NCBI GenBank assembly: GCA_958298945.1
Contig: OY282606.1
Location: forward strand, 75,069,622 to 75,133,621
DNA from: Atherix ibis
Taxonomy: Eukaryota; Arthropoda; Insecta; Diptera; Athericidae
Reading direction: 5' to 3'
DNA length: 64,000 bases
This document shows, piece by piece, positions 1 to 11,429 of this stretch (its first letter is position 1; the number at the start of each line of letters is the position of its first letter). Under the pieces are notes generated by a model that ran no database searches, was not told where the DNA came from, and saw only the letters and a program-made list of their open reading frames with translations. The translations under genes were made by a program, and so were the position numbers.

Positions 1-690
1 AGTAACATTAAGTTGAAGTTGTTTTTCTGTGAAAGTTTCAACTTTTAATCCTCAAAGTTAAAATTGAGTTTTATTTATTTATCATGTGATACATAATCAA
101 TATAAATACTATTAAGTAAAATCAATAAAATTGCAGTATTTATAACTTAAAAATAAATAACTTATAGATTATCATATTTTAACAGTCAACATAATGCGTA
201 TTTTATTGTAATATACCATAACTATAGATATTTATTTGCGGCCACTTGCGATAAATTATTGCCTAGCCTAAGGGACTTCTGTTAGAACACCGATATAAGT
301 AATAGGATTGATTTTTGTTTTTTGCAACAATTTTCTTTTATTTTTATACATAGGCAAAGACATTGTTTCCATTCTTCGTAGCAGTATTGGAAACATAAAG
401 TATTGAAGAGATTGTATTCAGCGATAATAAAAAGGCTCTGCGCAACTGCAAAGGTCAAGTTCGTAAGTCTAAATGGGTTGTTACACTGTGCTATGCATTA
501 AGATTTCGTTGTTTAATAAAAGTCTTGAATTGATGTGCCGTAGTTTGAGAACTTAATTATCGAAAGCGTCTATTGAGTTTAAGTTTTCTCAGTTTTTCAT
601 TTGATTTGGAAGTAAGTTGCTTATTTAGATATAGTCTTAAATATTACACTTTTGTATAAAAGTGTATGGCTAAGATCAAATTAATATGAA
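1..690. other. AT-rich sequence without recognisable feature
   Basis: No open frame with family-like motifs, no tandem array and no terminal inverted repeat was seen. The leftmost 690 bases may include the eroded continuation of the reverse-transcriptase scrap that follows. Confidence 0.5.
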
Positions 691-920
691 CTGTTCGACT
701 GCTGAAAAACTTTCACCCTTCACTTAGTAAACCTAATTTTCCTGATACGAATTTCGTTTTGCAGAGTTTGAGATGAGCTGTTAGTATTTAAATGATATAA
801 AAGAATAGTGAAAATATTGTAAAGGATAGGGGCGAGAATGCTACCTTATGGAATACCGACATTAATAAAGGATTTATCGGATTATTGGAGTATTTTCTTA
901 ACTTAGAAATGGCATTGCCA
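690..920 (-). pseudogene. Non-LTR retrotransposon RT scrap
   Basis: Read on the minus strand, about 20 residues around position 860 follow the pattern of the conserved reverse-transcriptase block GxPQGSxLxPxLYN. The sequence gives VGIP-stop-GSILAPILYNIF, with a stop where the glutamine belongs (CAA to TAA). In intact LINEs this block lies between the two catalytic aspartate motifs. Those flanking blocks are not recognisable here, so this is a very old remnant. Assignment rests on one motif. Confidence 0.45.
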
Positions 921-2480
921 TAATTAGAATTTTGTAATAAGATAACAAGTATGAATACTATAATAACAGTTTTAGATTTCAGAGTAAGTCAAAGTACCAG
1001 AAATAAAGAATTATTGCCAAAAGAATTCCAAGCGGTAAAACGTCAAAGCAATAATATTGTATATAAAAATTATATATATCATTCGAAAAAAAACTGGAGT
1101 ATTCACTTTTTATACCCCGAACTGTTTTGGTGAGAATTAATTTATTTTTTCGGAAGTCCTACTTTGAAAGATATCCAATCGAGTCTATTCTTTATGGAAT
1201 GAAAATATTTGTAACTATAGCAAATTTCAATGTTCCAATATTTTGCTCTGATGTAAAAAATTATACTTTGAACTGCTAATATTAATTTGCACTTAAATTA
1301 AAATAATCACCTTACATAATAGTACGATTACTAAGCCATGAAGATTTCGGTATCTATGGTATGACGAGGTCGAGTAAATGGCCCTTAGTATTGTGGCACT
1401 TAAGATTTATTTATCGGAACTAATATTACTAAAAATACTAAGGAAACAACTTTTTGTGATTTTAAAAAAAAACATAGCTTTTAATAGAAAATACTAATAT
1501 ATTTAATACATTACAATTGTTTAATATCAAAATAAATGTTTTCTAAATATAATTTTTTCCCATAACTTTATTATAAGCTCAATTTTTATATTCTGAAATA
1601 ATATAATACGCAAAGAATTCTTATCAGCTTAAAGAAGGATTTTCGAATATAAGTAAAACATGTATTCCTAGTCCCGTTAACAAATATTTGCTTACCTATA
1701 AAAGACTGTCAAGATATTTTTTCTGCGATACTAGCCTATTTATACCATTCAATCTAATATGAATTATCAATAATAAAAAAAAACATACTATAAGAATAAT
1801 TCTGTTTGAGTGCAGAATGTTATAAATTTTTATTGTAAATTCCTTAGAAAATTTATTCCTTTTAGCTTAACCAGAAAGAATTTGATTACAATAGAACAAA
1901 GATATTTATTTTTTTCTGGTCTGGTTTCGTTTTATCTAAACTTGATAAGAATTTCAATAAATTATGAAACAAAACCTACAAACACCTGAAATTCTACAAA
2001 GCTTTCCGTTAAAATGGTTTTGATCTCACAATTAGATTATGCTAAGCATAATTTCCTTGAACCGATACACTTACTTTTATGCTATTAATGCGAAATTTGG
2101 GCAACAAAAATAACGAAATTGTTCAAAAAACCATTTACTAAAAAGTTCTTCTTTCATTTGCAGTTCATTATGCTGACGAAATTAAGTTAAATATATTTTC
2201 GGAATTCATTTTTCCTACACTTGAAAATATTTTCCAAAGAGGCTACACCCAAAAATGTATAAAATTTTATACAACGGCTACCCTCTTAAATGTTATTTCA
2301 AATATTTTTGAATTTATTATTTAGACTTTTTCATAAAATATTTTATGTTAATTATAATACGAGGACATAATTTTTATAATTTTGTGTTTTTTTTTTTGTT
2401 CTAATTAGAAATAAGTGTTTTTTTTTGTAATTGAATTTTAATTTTAAAGGTTAATGTGTTCATATGGTCCATTCAAGTTT
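920..2480. other. AT-rich sequence without recognisable feature
   Basis: Only short A/T-dominated frames are present. A 60-codon frame at 951-1133 has no family resemblance and is probably chance. Nothing else was seen. Confidence 0.5.
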
Positions 2481-2486
2481 CGCGAT

Positions 2487-3404
2487 TGAAAAGTAATTTC
2501 GTTTTTTCCCAACAGAGGACTTAATTTTATTTTTTCACAACCAACTTCATACTTAGACCGCATAATCATATGCATTTTGACAGCTAAAATAACAAGGCTT
2601 GTTCAATTGATTCTGCACAGTAATTTTTGGTTGATACCCTTTTAAATATGGAAAGTGAAAAACAGCCTTTCAGCATATTTTACTTTTTTTTCTATAGAAA
2701 AGATAAAAATGCTGTTCAAGCAAGAAAAAAATTAGCCGATGTTTATGGAGAAGATGTTTTAAGTGAGAGCCAGTGCCAAAACTGGTTTGCAAAATTTCGA
2801 TCCGACAATTTTGATCTCGAAGATGCACCACGTTCTGTAAGGGCAGTTGAAGCTGATGAAGACACAATAAAGGCATTAATTGATGCAAACCGGCGAATAA
2901 CAACTCGTGAGATCGCTGAAAGATTAAATTTATTGAATTATGTGATTCATGATCATTTGAAACGGCTAGCCCTAATCTCAAAGCTCGACAAATACGTTCC
3001 TTATCTTCTTGCGGCAAAAAAATTGTGCCGTCGCATTGACGTTTGTGATTTGCTTCTCAAACGCCAAGAAAATGATCCATTTTTGAAACGTATCATCACT
3101 GGGGACGAGAAATAGGTTCTCTACAACAATGTTAAGCGCAAAATATCCTGAAGTATAAAAGATGAACCGGCTCAAAGCACTTCGAAAGCCAATATTCATC
3201 AAAAAAAGTTTATGTTATCTGTTTGGTGAGATTTCAAAGGAATCGTTTATTTTGAGCTTCTATACCAAGCAACACAACGATCAATTCTGACGTGTACTGT
3301 CATCAGTTGGATAAATTGACAGATTCAGTTAAAGAAAAAAGGCCAGAATAGAATATAAATTCACTATATTTTTTAGAAAAAAACGAAATTACTTTCCGAA
3401 CAAC
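2487..3404 (+). mobile_element. Cecropia-like mariner, internally deleted
   Basis: A class II transposon of about 0.9 kb, against about 1.3 kb for a full mariner. The ends carry matching inverted repeats: the 17 bases at 2491-2507 (AAGTAATTTCGTTTTTT) are perfectly complementary to 3378-3394. Outside this core the two ends diverge, so exact termini and the TA target duplication are uncertain. The missing length is the 3' half of the transposase: after residues equivalent to the DDE middle (around 3345) the coding sequence jumps to the 3' terminal repeat. The right end, read inward, begins GGTTGTTCGGAAAGT, and a similar end lies at 32301. Confidence 0.8.
2648..3350 (+). pseudogene. Mariner transposase, cecropia-like, broken
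   Basis: The frame opens at ATG 2648 and is clean to a TAG at 3113. It covers the paired helix-turn-helix DNA-binding half (WFAKFRSDNFDLEDAPRS, then ITTREIAERLN and LDKYVP) and the first catalytic block ITGDEK. The TAG stands where mariners have tryptophan (GDEKW). Past it, the frames give VLYNNVKRK, then blocks resembling NIHQKK and DFKGIVYFELL with a further stop and shifts. The second and third catalytic aspartates are absent because of the internal deletion. The wording resembles the subfamily that contains human SETMAR. It cannot make a working transposase. Confidence 0.8.
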
Positions 3405-4240
3405 CAATATATACTTTGTTCTAATATTTGGCTAGGAATAGAATTGAAATTAAAAAATAAATCGTTAGATAAAAGTGTAATAAAGTGTAATATACCATAT
3501 AATTTTTTGAATTACATCATGTATTTTGTGAAAATCAAATTTTCATTTAATTCAAGGAAATAACTTTATTCTTAGAGATCATAACTGGAATTCAATAAGC
3601 ACAGCCTTTTTCCATTCAAAATGAAAGAATTCAAAAATTTTCAGAAAACTTGAATAGAAATATAATAAGTAAATTTTTTAATATATTTTCGAACTTTAAC
3701 CATTAAAGAACGTCACACCAGGGTCAAGTTTGAACTGCGATAAAGTTTATTGTACTAGCAGCCATGTACGTGACACATTTCAAATAAGATTGCAAAAGTT
3801 ATCAACTAGAAAACTGTGGCAAACCTTTTGGATGTGGTGTAAATATATAAATTCATAGATGTATGCATACATGTATGAAAAGATGTAACAGGAAACTTTT
3901 TAACAATTTTTTCAATAGAATAGGACTTTTTTACAGTAAAAGTGTTTGACTGTAAAAATTGTTTACGTACGCGAACAAGTTTACTGTTGCCCTTTGATTG
4001 AGCATGACATCTACAAATAAATAAAATTGAAGATGGAGAAACAAAATTTTTGGCAAAATACTACAACATAATGATAGCAGTTCTATTAATACGTAAACAT
4101 ACCTGAAAATAAATATTTATATGGTATTTTTCGAAATTCTTACATGATTCCGGTCTGAAAAATTTAACTAAAATTAAATATGTCCAACTTAGAATAAGGT
4201 TTTATTAGGAATGTTTGTTATTGTTTATTTCACAACAAAA
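3405..4240. other. AT-rich sequence without recognisable feature
   Basis: Contains only short frames and A/T runs. No inverted repeats or protein motifs were recognised. Confidence 0.5.
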
Positions 4241-4249
4241 TATGCCAGA

Positions 4250-4700
4250 AAAATAATGAGACCTCCACCGACGTTTTGCCATAATTTTTTTTTAAATTAC
4301 ATCAGACAAAAGAGGCGCTGTAAAACCACAGAAATTCCTTCTTTCGGCAAAAATTTGTTGATGTAGATGGCCATATGGCAGGGAAAATTGTCTTGCTAAA
4401 CATTTAAGTATCTGCAACGTCCAATCTAACGTGAAAAACCCTTCTTCTGAGCCTTTCAAGGGCTTCTTTAAGAAACTTTGTTGACAAACAATGTTAATGG
4501 ACCTCACAAGAGCCCACACTCGTTTCACATTTCTATCAGTCTTTGCTGATGGATGCCTGACCGAGTTTGGTCTTTTACTGATACTTTATGGCACCGAAAA
4601 ACTTCTGCTCTTGATACAAGAAATGTTATGACAATTTTTAAATCTTTTTAAAGATTTCAGGGAAAACTATGTCATTTTTTTTGGAATGATATCAATTACG
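4250..4700 (-). mobile_element. Mariner relic with internal deletion
   Basis: On the minus strand a 78-codon frame (4528-4292) begins with KRVWALVRS, the linker that follows GRPS-TDxNV in many mariners. It runs straight into a block resembling KEALERLRRR. In a shifted frame the residues QDNFPCHMAI and INKFLPKEG follow, matching the second catalytic block (DNAPCHTA). The segment between DNA-binding linker and catalytic core is missing, and several frames must be combined. The same family recurs at 24.9, 47 and 54.2 kb. Confidence 0.6.
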
Positions 4701-5455
4701 CCTTAGTGAGTTGGTACTCAAAATAAATGAATTCGAAACATTTGCACATTTAATTAAACACAAATGACAAATAATGTCTCATACATCCTTACATATATTC
4801 TTAATAATTGTTATATAAAATACTCCTGATTTGTATAAGAAAAAAAACAAATAATATATGTAAAAATGTTATACTTTTACTCGGATTCATCAATTCAAAA
4901 AATATTCTAATTTGCTGTTCTGTCAAGGTAGCAAATTGCTTTGTAGAACTTTGACAGTTCCTGACAACATGACAGGAAATAAGGAAATTTCCGAAATTTA
5001 TTCGCAGCAGTACCTTTGAACTTCCTATTTGAACAATTTCAAAATGCTTATTTATAGATGCAACCGAGCATATGACATAGATAATTTAAATATTTTGCCT
5101 TTAAATATTAATCAAATACATTCTTCATTCAAATGGTGTGTGAAAAATGCAGAGTTTTCAAAGCAAACTGTTCCTGCATACAATTTTCCAATTCACTTTT
5201 TATGGATAATGTTCAATAGTGAGTTTAGAGATATTTAAATATCAAATTGAAATAAAAAATATAAATGTAGAATAGATTTTAAATTCTAAATAGTTTTCTA
5301 TAAAAAAAAACCGAAAGAAAATTAGTTATTTTTTTTGGTAAAATAAAAAATTGTTCATGTTGGATAGAGACTTTTATGAGGAAAGATATCGATCCAATTT
5401 CCAATATATTTAAGTTAATATTGAATTGATTTTGAATTTTTTCGAAGATATTAGG
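4700..5455. other. AT-rich sequence without recognisable feature
   Basis: A 69-codon frame at 5029-5238 has no family-like motif. No other structure was seen. Confidence 0.45.
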
Positions 5456-5457
5456 TA

Positions 5458-5753
5458 CGAGGGTCGTTCAATAAGTCCTTAGAAAAAAAATGGAAAAAAA
5501 CTGTTTTTTTTTTAAAAAAAATTTTATTTTTCAACATAATCTCCTTTTAGCTCTATACACTTTTCCAAATTTTTATCCCGTCCAAAAAATCTCCCGATTA
5601 CCCCCTTCACAATCTACTAAAACATATTTATTTAACCAAAAAAATCATTCTCCATTTCCCTGTTCATTTCTGAACTACAATAAAAAGAGATCAACTCACT
5701 CTTTTTCTTGATTTTTAAACTTCTCTTTCGCACCCAGATTTATGTTAATGATA
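5458..5753 (-). mobile_element. Partial copy of the adjacent mariner (3' end)
   Basis: Starts with the same terminal repeat as the neighbouring element (CGAGGGTCGTTCAATAAGTC), preceded by TA at 5456. For about 130 bases it matches the transposase 3' end found again at 5783-5880, including CACTTTTCCAAATTTTTATC-like sequence. Beyond about 5590 the similarity fades. It abuts the complete element at the TA at 5752-5753 and has the same orientation. It is either a truncated second copy or the residue of insertion next to an older relative. Confidence 0.7.
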
Positions 5754-6847
5754 CGAGGGTCGTTCAATAAGTCCTTAGAAAAAGATGGAAAAAAACAATA
5801 AATCCTTAGAAAAAGATAATCTCCTTCTATACACTTTTCCAACCATTTTTCCAAAATTTTTATCCCGTCCAAAAAATAGGATTTCGGAAGTTCTGCAAAA
5901 TACTCATCCGTTTGAGTAATGACGTCCTCGTTGGAAGTGAACCGTCGTCCGCCAAGCCATTTCTTCAGATTGGGGAAAAGAAAATAGTCACTCGGGGCCA
6001 AATCTGGTGAATAAGCGGGATGCTGCAACAATTCTATTCTCAATTCCACAATTTTGGCCATGGAAACAGCGCAGGTGTGCACACGCGCATTGTCCTGATG
6101 CAAGAGGATTTTTTTCTTCTTCAGATGGGGGCGTTTCTCTTTGGTTTCCTCGCTCAACCGTTGCAATAACGACGCGTAATACGCTCCTGTTATTGTTTTT
6201 CCTTTTTCCAAGTAGTCGATAAAAATGATGCCCTTCGAATCCCAAAAGACCGTGGCCATCACCTTGCCGGCCGATGGCACAGTTTTTGCCTTCTTCGGAG
6301 CCCGTTCACCCTTGAAAATCCACTGTGATGACTGTCTCTTCGTTTCTGGAGTGTAGTAGTGTATCCAGGTTTTGTCCACAGTTACATATCGACGAAGGAA
6401 TTCGGCAGGATTGCGATGAAAGAGTGCCAACATAGCCTCAGAGTCCACTACACGATTGCGCTTATTCTCCTCTGAGAGCAAACGCGGCACCCATCTTGCC
6501 GAAATTTTTTTCACAGACAATTTTTCTTGCAAAATTGAAGCGACTGTACCTTGTGATATGCCCGTGGCCTCAACTAATTCGCACACTTTAATTCGCCGAT
6601 CGTTCAAAATCAGGTCGTGGATTTTGTCGATGATTTCAGGAGTAGACACCTCAACTGGGCGTCCTGAACGATGTTCATCTTTTGTGGATGAACGGCCACG
6701 TTTAAATTCATTCACCCAATTGTAAACCGTCGCAAACACAGGTGCAGATATGCCATGAACTCCATCCAACTCGGCTTTGATTTATTTCGGGCTTAAGCCT
6801 TTCAAATGGAGATGTTTGATGACAGCCCTAAACTCGCTTTTTTCCAT
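5696..6847 (-). pseudogene. Mariner DD34D transposase, one N-terminal stop
   Basis: A transposase catalyses cut-and-paste movement of its element. The likely start is ATG at 6847-6845. The frame is interrupted at codon 22 by TAA (6784-6782) where SPK-x-IKAELD expects glutamate, a single-base change. After this, 357 sense codons remain open. The N-terminal half has paired helix-turn-helix regions (VYNWVNEF, GRPVEVSTPE, ISQGTVASIL) and the WVPRLL linker. The DDE catalytic triad is complete: D of TVDKTW (about residue 158 from the ATG), D of LHQDNARVHT (about 252) and D of YSPDLAPSDYFLF (about 287). The 34 residues between the last two define mariner proper. At the C-terminus the native stop is lost through the small duplication near 5800. 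The frame therefore runs through the terminal repeat and 58 bp into the neighbouring copy. Confidence 0.9.
5754..5782 (+). repeat. Mariner terminal inverted repeat, left
   Basis: A 29-bp end, perfectly complementary to 6994-7022 and flanked outside by TA. It is the expected transposase binding and cleavage site. Confidence 0.92.
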
Positions 6848-6993
6848 TGTTATGCACAAATAAATGTCGTTAACTTTAATCGACGATAGTAATTGACCTA
6901 CGCTATGGATCGAGCTGAAATTTTGACAGCTTTCCTGTCGATAATGCTAGTTACAAAAAAATCTTTACCGACACTACGAGCGCAATTTCCGGA

Positions 6994-7022
6994 TTTTCTA
7001 AGGACTTATTGAACGACCCTCG
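6994..7022 (-). repeat. Mariner terminal inverted repeat, right
   Basis: The partner of 5754-5782 without a mismatch, flanked outside by TA at 7023-7024. It lies about 150 bp upstream of the transposase start. Confidence 0.92.
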
Positions 7023-7249
7023 TACATATAAATATCTGACTAGAAGAAAATAAGTTCGTTCAAACAATTACCAAGTTAGATACACACAAACCGGTCAGAT
7101 TTTAGTAATAAAAATTTATTTACCAAAAATTAATTTCAATTAACATAATACAAGTTGGATCCATCTTAATTGATTATTTTAAAAATTTGTAACTGTTGCG
7201 TTTATATTTTTATTCTATTAGTTATTAAAGAATTTTCTATAATTATAAT

Positions 7250-7700
7250 TGGATGCCCGGTTTAAAGATCGATCAAAATTATTAAATTTTATTATGTTTT
7301 CCGGCGATCATTATTACAATGCAAAGAAAATACCGTGATCATTTTAATACTACGATAGCCCTCTTAGATTAACTATTTTGTATGGAAATATAACCGATAT
7401 GGTCATTGGTCCAAAAGGTGCACCGTACAATATTAGTGAATTTTTTACGTTCGGTTTTGAGAATGCTCCAGCAGGATGACGCAACAGAGCACACCACCAG
7501 GGCGACAATGGAGATATTTTTTGAGAACTTTTCGGTGACCGAAACATTGTTTGATTATTTTTTATGGGTCTTCTTAAAAGAGAAGGTTCTTATGAACAAA
7601 CCACAAACAATTGAGCAGCTTTATCACAATATTCGAGCAGAAATAACTAAAAACGCTAACTGAAGTCTACCAGTTAATGTAAGTTCATCAAAAAAATTTA
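7250..7700 (+). pseudogene. IS630/Tc1-type transposase fragment
   Basis: An 85-codon frame (7406-7663) contains LQQDDATEHTTRATM, matching the second catalytic aspartate block (QQDGATxHTAR) of the IS630-like branch. It is followed, after a short deletion that removes the linker, by DYFLWVFLKEKV and KPQTIEQLYHNIRAEI. These correspond to the third aspartate block (DFFLWGYLK) and the conserved tail. Upstream, MVIGPKGAP hints at the preceding strand of the RNase-H fold. The N-terminal DNA-binding half is not recognisable. Confidence 0.7.
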
Positions 7701-7712
7701 CAAATTATGGTT

Positions 7713-7871
7713 GGCCTATCCCATACTATTCGCAGAAATAGTGAAAGAGTTGGTAATTTTTACGATTCATTCCCAATGGGTGATTATTTCAAACACTACC
7801 GAAATTTTTCTACTTTCAGTGGCATTTGAATAATTTTCCCGTTGGCAATATATAATAGTATGGGGTAGGCT
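7713..7871. repeat. Short element with inverted ends (MITE-like)
   Basis: GGCCTATCCCATACTATT at 7713-7730 faces its inverted copy at 7854-7871, with 16 of 18 bases paired, across about 120 bp of non-coding sequence. This is the layout of a miniature inverted-repeat element or of two facing transposon ends. It begins right after the IS630-type fragment, so the left arm may instead be that element's own terminus. Confidence 0.5.
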
Positions 7872-7879
7872 AAAAAAAA

Positions 7880-8630
7880 ATAATAAACCAAATTCTACAC
7901 ATTTAAAAAGCTATTTGAGTAATAAATAATATCCTATATTTATTATACGCGAAAATAGTGAACGTGCAGTCGCGTAAAATTATAAAACAATGTACACCTT
8001 CGTACTACTAATTAGGTCACGTTCAAACAGTCTCAAAAATTTGTAAACAATTTTCGATTTTATGGATTTTTTTACAATATTTTTTTAGAAAATTATCTCC
8101 CTTAGAAAAACTTTTGCATGAAATTATAATTCAGTTTGTAAAATTTCAAATAGAGAAATACTATAAATAAAATAAATCAGATACAATTAAAAATATACAA
8201 AAAGAAATGTTTACGTTAAATAAACTTAGAATGTAATAAAATTCAAGATAAAAGATGTTTAATTCCATAATAAAAACAACAAAGTAAGTATATTTACTGA
8301 TAAGTATAAGTGTCTACTTTCATTTTTATTTTCATAAAGAAAGTATAATTTATGATACAGTGTGACTATGAATGCGAGAATTCTCCAACCCTCAAATTCA
8401 TGAATACTATTTTAAGAAAATATATAAACTTGACTTTTATTAACAAGAGGAAACAGTCAATTTTTTTTTTTGGATATCAATAAAAGGAAGAATTATCTGG
8501 CACTGATATAATTTGTGAACAGATAAAGTTGAAAAGTATGCATTCAAAAAATTTCGACTAACAATAATTTTTTTTCAATGTTAATTTAGATATATGGTTT
8601 TAAATTTGGAAAATTTTGACTTTGTCTGTC
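7880..8630. other. AT-rich sequence without recognisable feature
   Basis: No frame above chance and no repeat structure was seen. Confidence 0.45.
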
Positions 8631-8639
8631 AAATGATCA

Positions 8640-8935
8640 CTCATACCGCGACTACACTAGCGTATTTGCAGATAGTCTGAGTAATACAATCAATAATGCG
8701 CCTAATTTGAGTTTTCAGTTCAGCAGTTATGTCGGTCTTGTTAGCATAGATTTTAGATTTCAAATATTCCCAAAAAAAAAAATAGATATCTCAGGAAGTC
8801 AACTCAACCCAATTTATATTATAGTTTTCTTATTAAGATAATTTTTGCCAAGATTACGGTCGACTTTGTTGTGCTCGAAAAAATCAACAGACAAACTATC
8901 GACATTGCAATTGATTGGAAGGCTTCAGCCTTTGG
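8640..8935 (-). pseudogene. IS630-type transposase C-terminal scrap
   Basis: On the minus strand, combining two frames gives a block like FFFWEYLKSKIYANKT followed by ITAELKTQIRRIID. This is the third catalytic block and tail of the same branch as the 7.3-kb fragment (DFFLWGYLKSKVYANKP). At least two frameshifts and several stops are present. Confidence 0.5.
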
Positions 8936-9432
8936 GTTAGTTGATTTTTGTAAGATTGAATATTTATTTATAGCAGATAGTCGAATTGATATTCTTCTGC
9001 TTTCATCCTAGCGATATTATTGGTTGACCTTACATGTCCTAAGAAGTTGCAAAACTATGAGTATATGGAGTGTTTTCGATTTAAAGATTTTTTTAAATGA
9101 GTTAAATTTATAATCACCTATTCTAAATTCTATAAAAATAAATTCTATTTTTATTATACCGCTTTGGAATTTTAATTAAAACTACAATATAGATTTGACT
9201 GACAGTTTAATAATAAAATTTAAAAAAATCTTTTCAAACGATTTTTTTTTAAATTTAGGACTACAAGTTTTTAGCTAAATAAGTATCCTTTTTGGTAAAC
9301 ATTTTTAATTACTATGAGTAACAAAAAAAATCTATGTGGTAAATTTCTATGAAATTTTCTTTTTGTAAGATTATAATAATCATATATTTAGTTATATTTT
9401 TGTTTATTTACATTTTATTTTCATATAGAATT

Positions 9433-9478
9433 CTTTTGATGAATAAATATATATACTTTTGATGAATAAATATATATA
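9433..9478. repeat. Tandem duplication, 23 bp x 2
   Basis: Two adjacent identical copies of CTTTTGATGAATAAATATAT plus three bases. Probably replication slippage. Confidence 0.85.
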
Positions 9479-10551
9479 CTATCTTTAAAAGATTTAAATA
9501 AATTATAGATGATATTTAAATTAAAATACGTATAAAATATGCTATGTACTATCAAATCACAAAAGTATAATATAAATATTTGTTTAAAAAAATTTAAAAA
9601 TCCATATTCATAATTTTTATAAATAAATCATTATTGAGATCAAATTGTAATATTTCATTTTAAAAAAAGTATTTGAAATCTAATTTAAATAAAAATATTT
9701 TATTGATCTGAAATTGAAAATAGACATTTTTCTCATACATTCAAAAATTTATTGCACTTACTAGAAATCTTTTCGAAATATAAGAAAGTACCAAAAATAA
9801 ATTATATAAATAAAAATATCCCTATACCAATACATTAATTTATACATTTTCATTTGTATGTAAATTTTTTATCTTTTTAAGTATATTTATATTGAACTCA
9901 TCTAATTTATTGAAAAGAAAAACATTTCTACACCCTTAAACACATAAAACAACTACATACAAACTAGAACGTATAGCTTTTTTTTGTTGTCTATCTAAAA
10001 GATTATATTATAAAATTTTATGTAAAAGATAAAGCCCATAAATACATGTATATCCAGGTGAAAGAAGAAAAAATTTGATTGTATATTATATAGAAAGCTT
10101 TAAATGAACACTCTTTTCTACCGGATATACTCTAAAAGCAAATATTATAAGTTTATCACTTTTGTCGCCCATTCTTTTGCGCAACTCCGATTGGCATTAT
10201 TTTTAGCATCAAACTTTAATTTGAATTCGATGGAAATTCTTTTCTCTTCGAAGAAAATCCATTCTAGTCAATGAAAGTAAAGAAGTCCAATATAGAATAC
10301 ATATTTGGGAATAGCGGAGCCTCAATACTGCTGTACATATATACAATACATAAATAATATTTGAATTGTAAATTTTGTGAAAACATCATCACCCGATCCC
10401 AAATGTGACAACAAATATTTTATTAAGACTATTTTCGTATTTAAAAATCACCAATTTTTTTAAATTGTAGAAAATAATTAAATATTTTTAAATTTCACCC
10501 TATAAAAAATTGGAAATTTCTTTAGAAAAATTATCTGTAAAATATACAAAC

Positions 10552-10609
10552 AAATTTATGGTCTATATGTTGCTCAAACAAAATTTATGGTCTATATGTT
10601 GCTCAAACA
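10552..10609. repeat. Tandem duplication, 29 bp x 2
   Basis: Two adjacent copies of a unit containing GGTCTATATGTTGCTCAAAC, identical to one another. Confidence 0.85.
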
Positions 10610-11429
10610 AAATTGTTTATTTTTTATTAATCCTTTTATACTTGTACTAAATTATTCAAAGAAACTATTTTTAAAGAAGGTCACGTTTATATAATAGAAA
10701 ATGTATTACAATCATGGAATATGCAGAGACCTTAAGCACCATAGTTATAATTTTTTCAACAAGAAAAGAAAGATTTTCTAAAAGTTCAATAGTACAATAT
10801 TTGCAAAGCAAAAAATCTCTAATGATTTATGCTAATTGTAAGTTTTATCAACAATAATTTTTCTTCTCAATAATCTTCTGTTTTTAAATTTCAATGCACT
10901 TGTAAATTTCATTCTATTCTAAATCTATGAAATATTATACAAGGTATTCAGAAATTAACAATTTTAATATTACCCAGTTAATGACCAAAGCGTTAAATTT
11001 CTTACTACATATTTCCTTGATACGATATTTAGAAAAAACCAAAACACCTTTCATAATAATATATTCGACAATCAAATTGAAATAAATTTAAATTCTCAAA
11101 TGTTGAGACTAGATTTAATTTGTTTCGAAGATCTACTTAATTTAACTGCAAAAATAAATCTCCTAAAATGACTATTGTCTGGTCTGGCCCCAATTTATTC
11201 AATAAAGATATCTGAACTACAACTTCTAAAGCGGTTTGAATTTCTTTAATTAGATTAACGTACCAATTTTGAAAAACAACACTTTAATTTGAAGTTCTAG
11301 ACCGATAGTGACCAGTTTGGGGTATAGAAATTCAACTTAGCTGTCTAGTACAATTCAAATTTTGACGCTGTTAGATAAATATATAGTCACTAAAATATAT
11401 TTGATACAAAGCATAATAGTATCTCTATA

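Larger units (their letters stand above)
5754..7022 (-). mobile_element. Near-complete mariner transposon
   Basis: A 1269-bp class II element, the normal mariner length. Terminal inverted repeats of 29 bp at 5754-5782 and 6994-7022 are perfectly complementary (outer bases CGAGGGTCGTTCAATAAGTC). Both ends are bordered by TA (5752-5753 and 7023-7024), the mariner target duplication. Perfect repeats and an almost continuous transposase frame make it the youngest-looking element of the window. Inside the left end a short segment (AATCCTTAGAAAAAGAT type) is duplicated, which disturbs the transposase C-terminus. Confidence 0.92.

Noticed and set aside
2670..3017. 115-codon minus-strand frame over the cecropia-like mariner
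   Set aside because: It is the antisense shadow of the transposase gene on the plus strand.
4200..4300. Terminal repeat for the 4.3-kb mariner relic
   Set aside because: No inverted partner could be found within 2 kb on the right side.
6456..6725. Plus-strand frames over the 5754-7022 mariner
   Set aside because: They are antisense shadows of the transposase.
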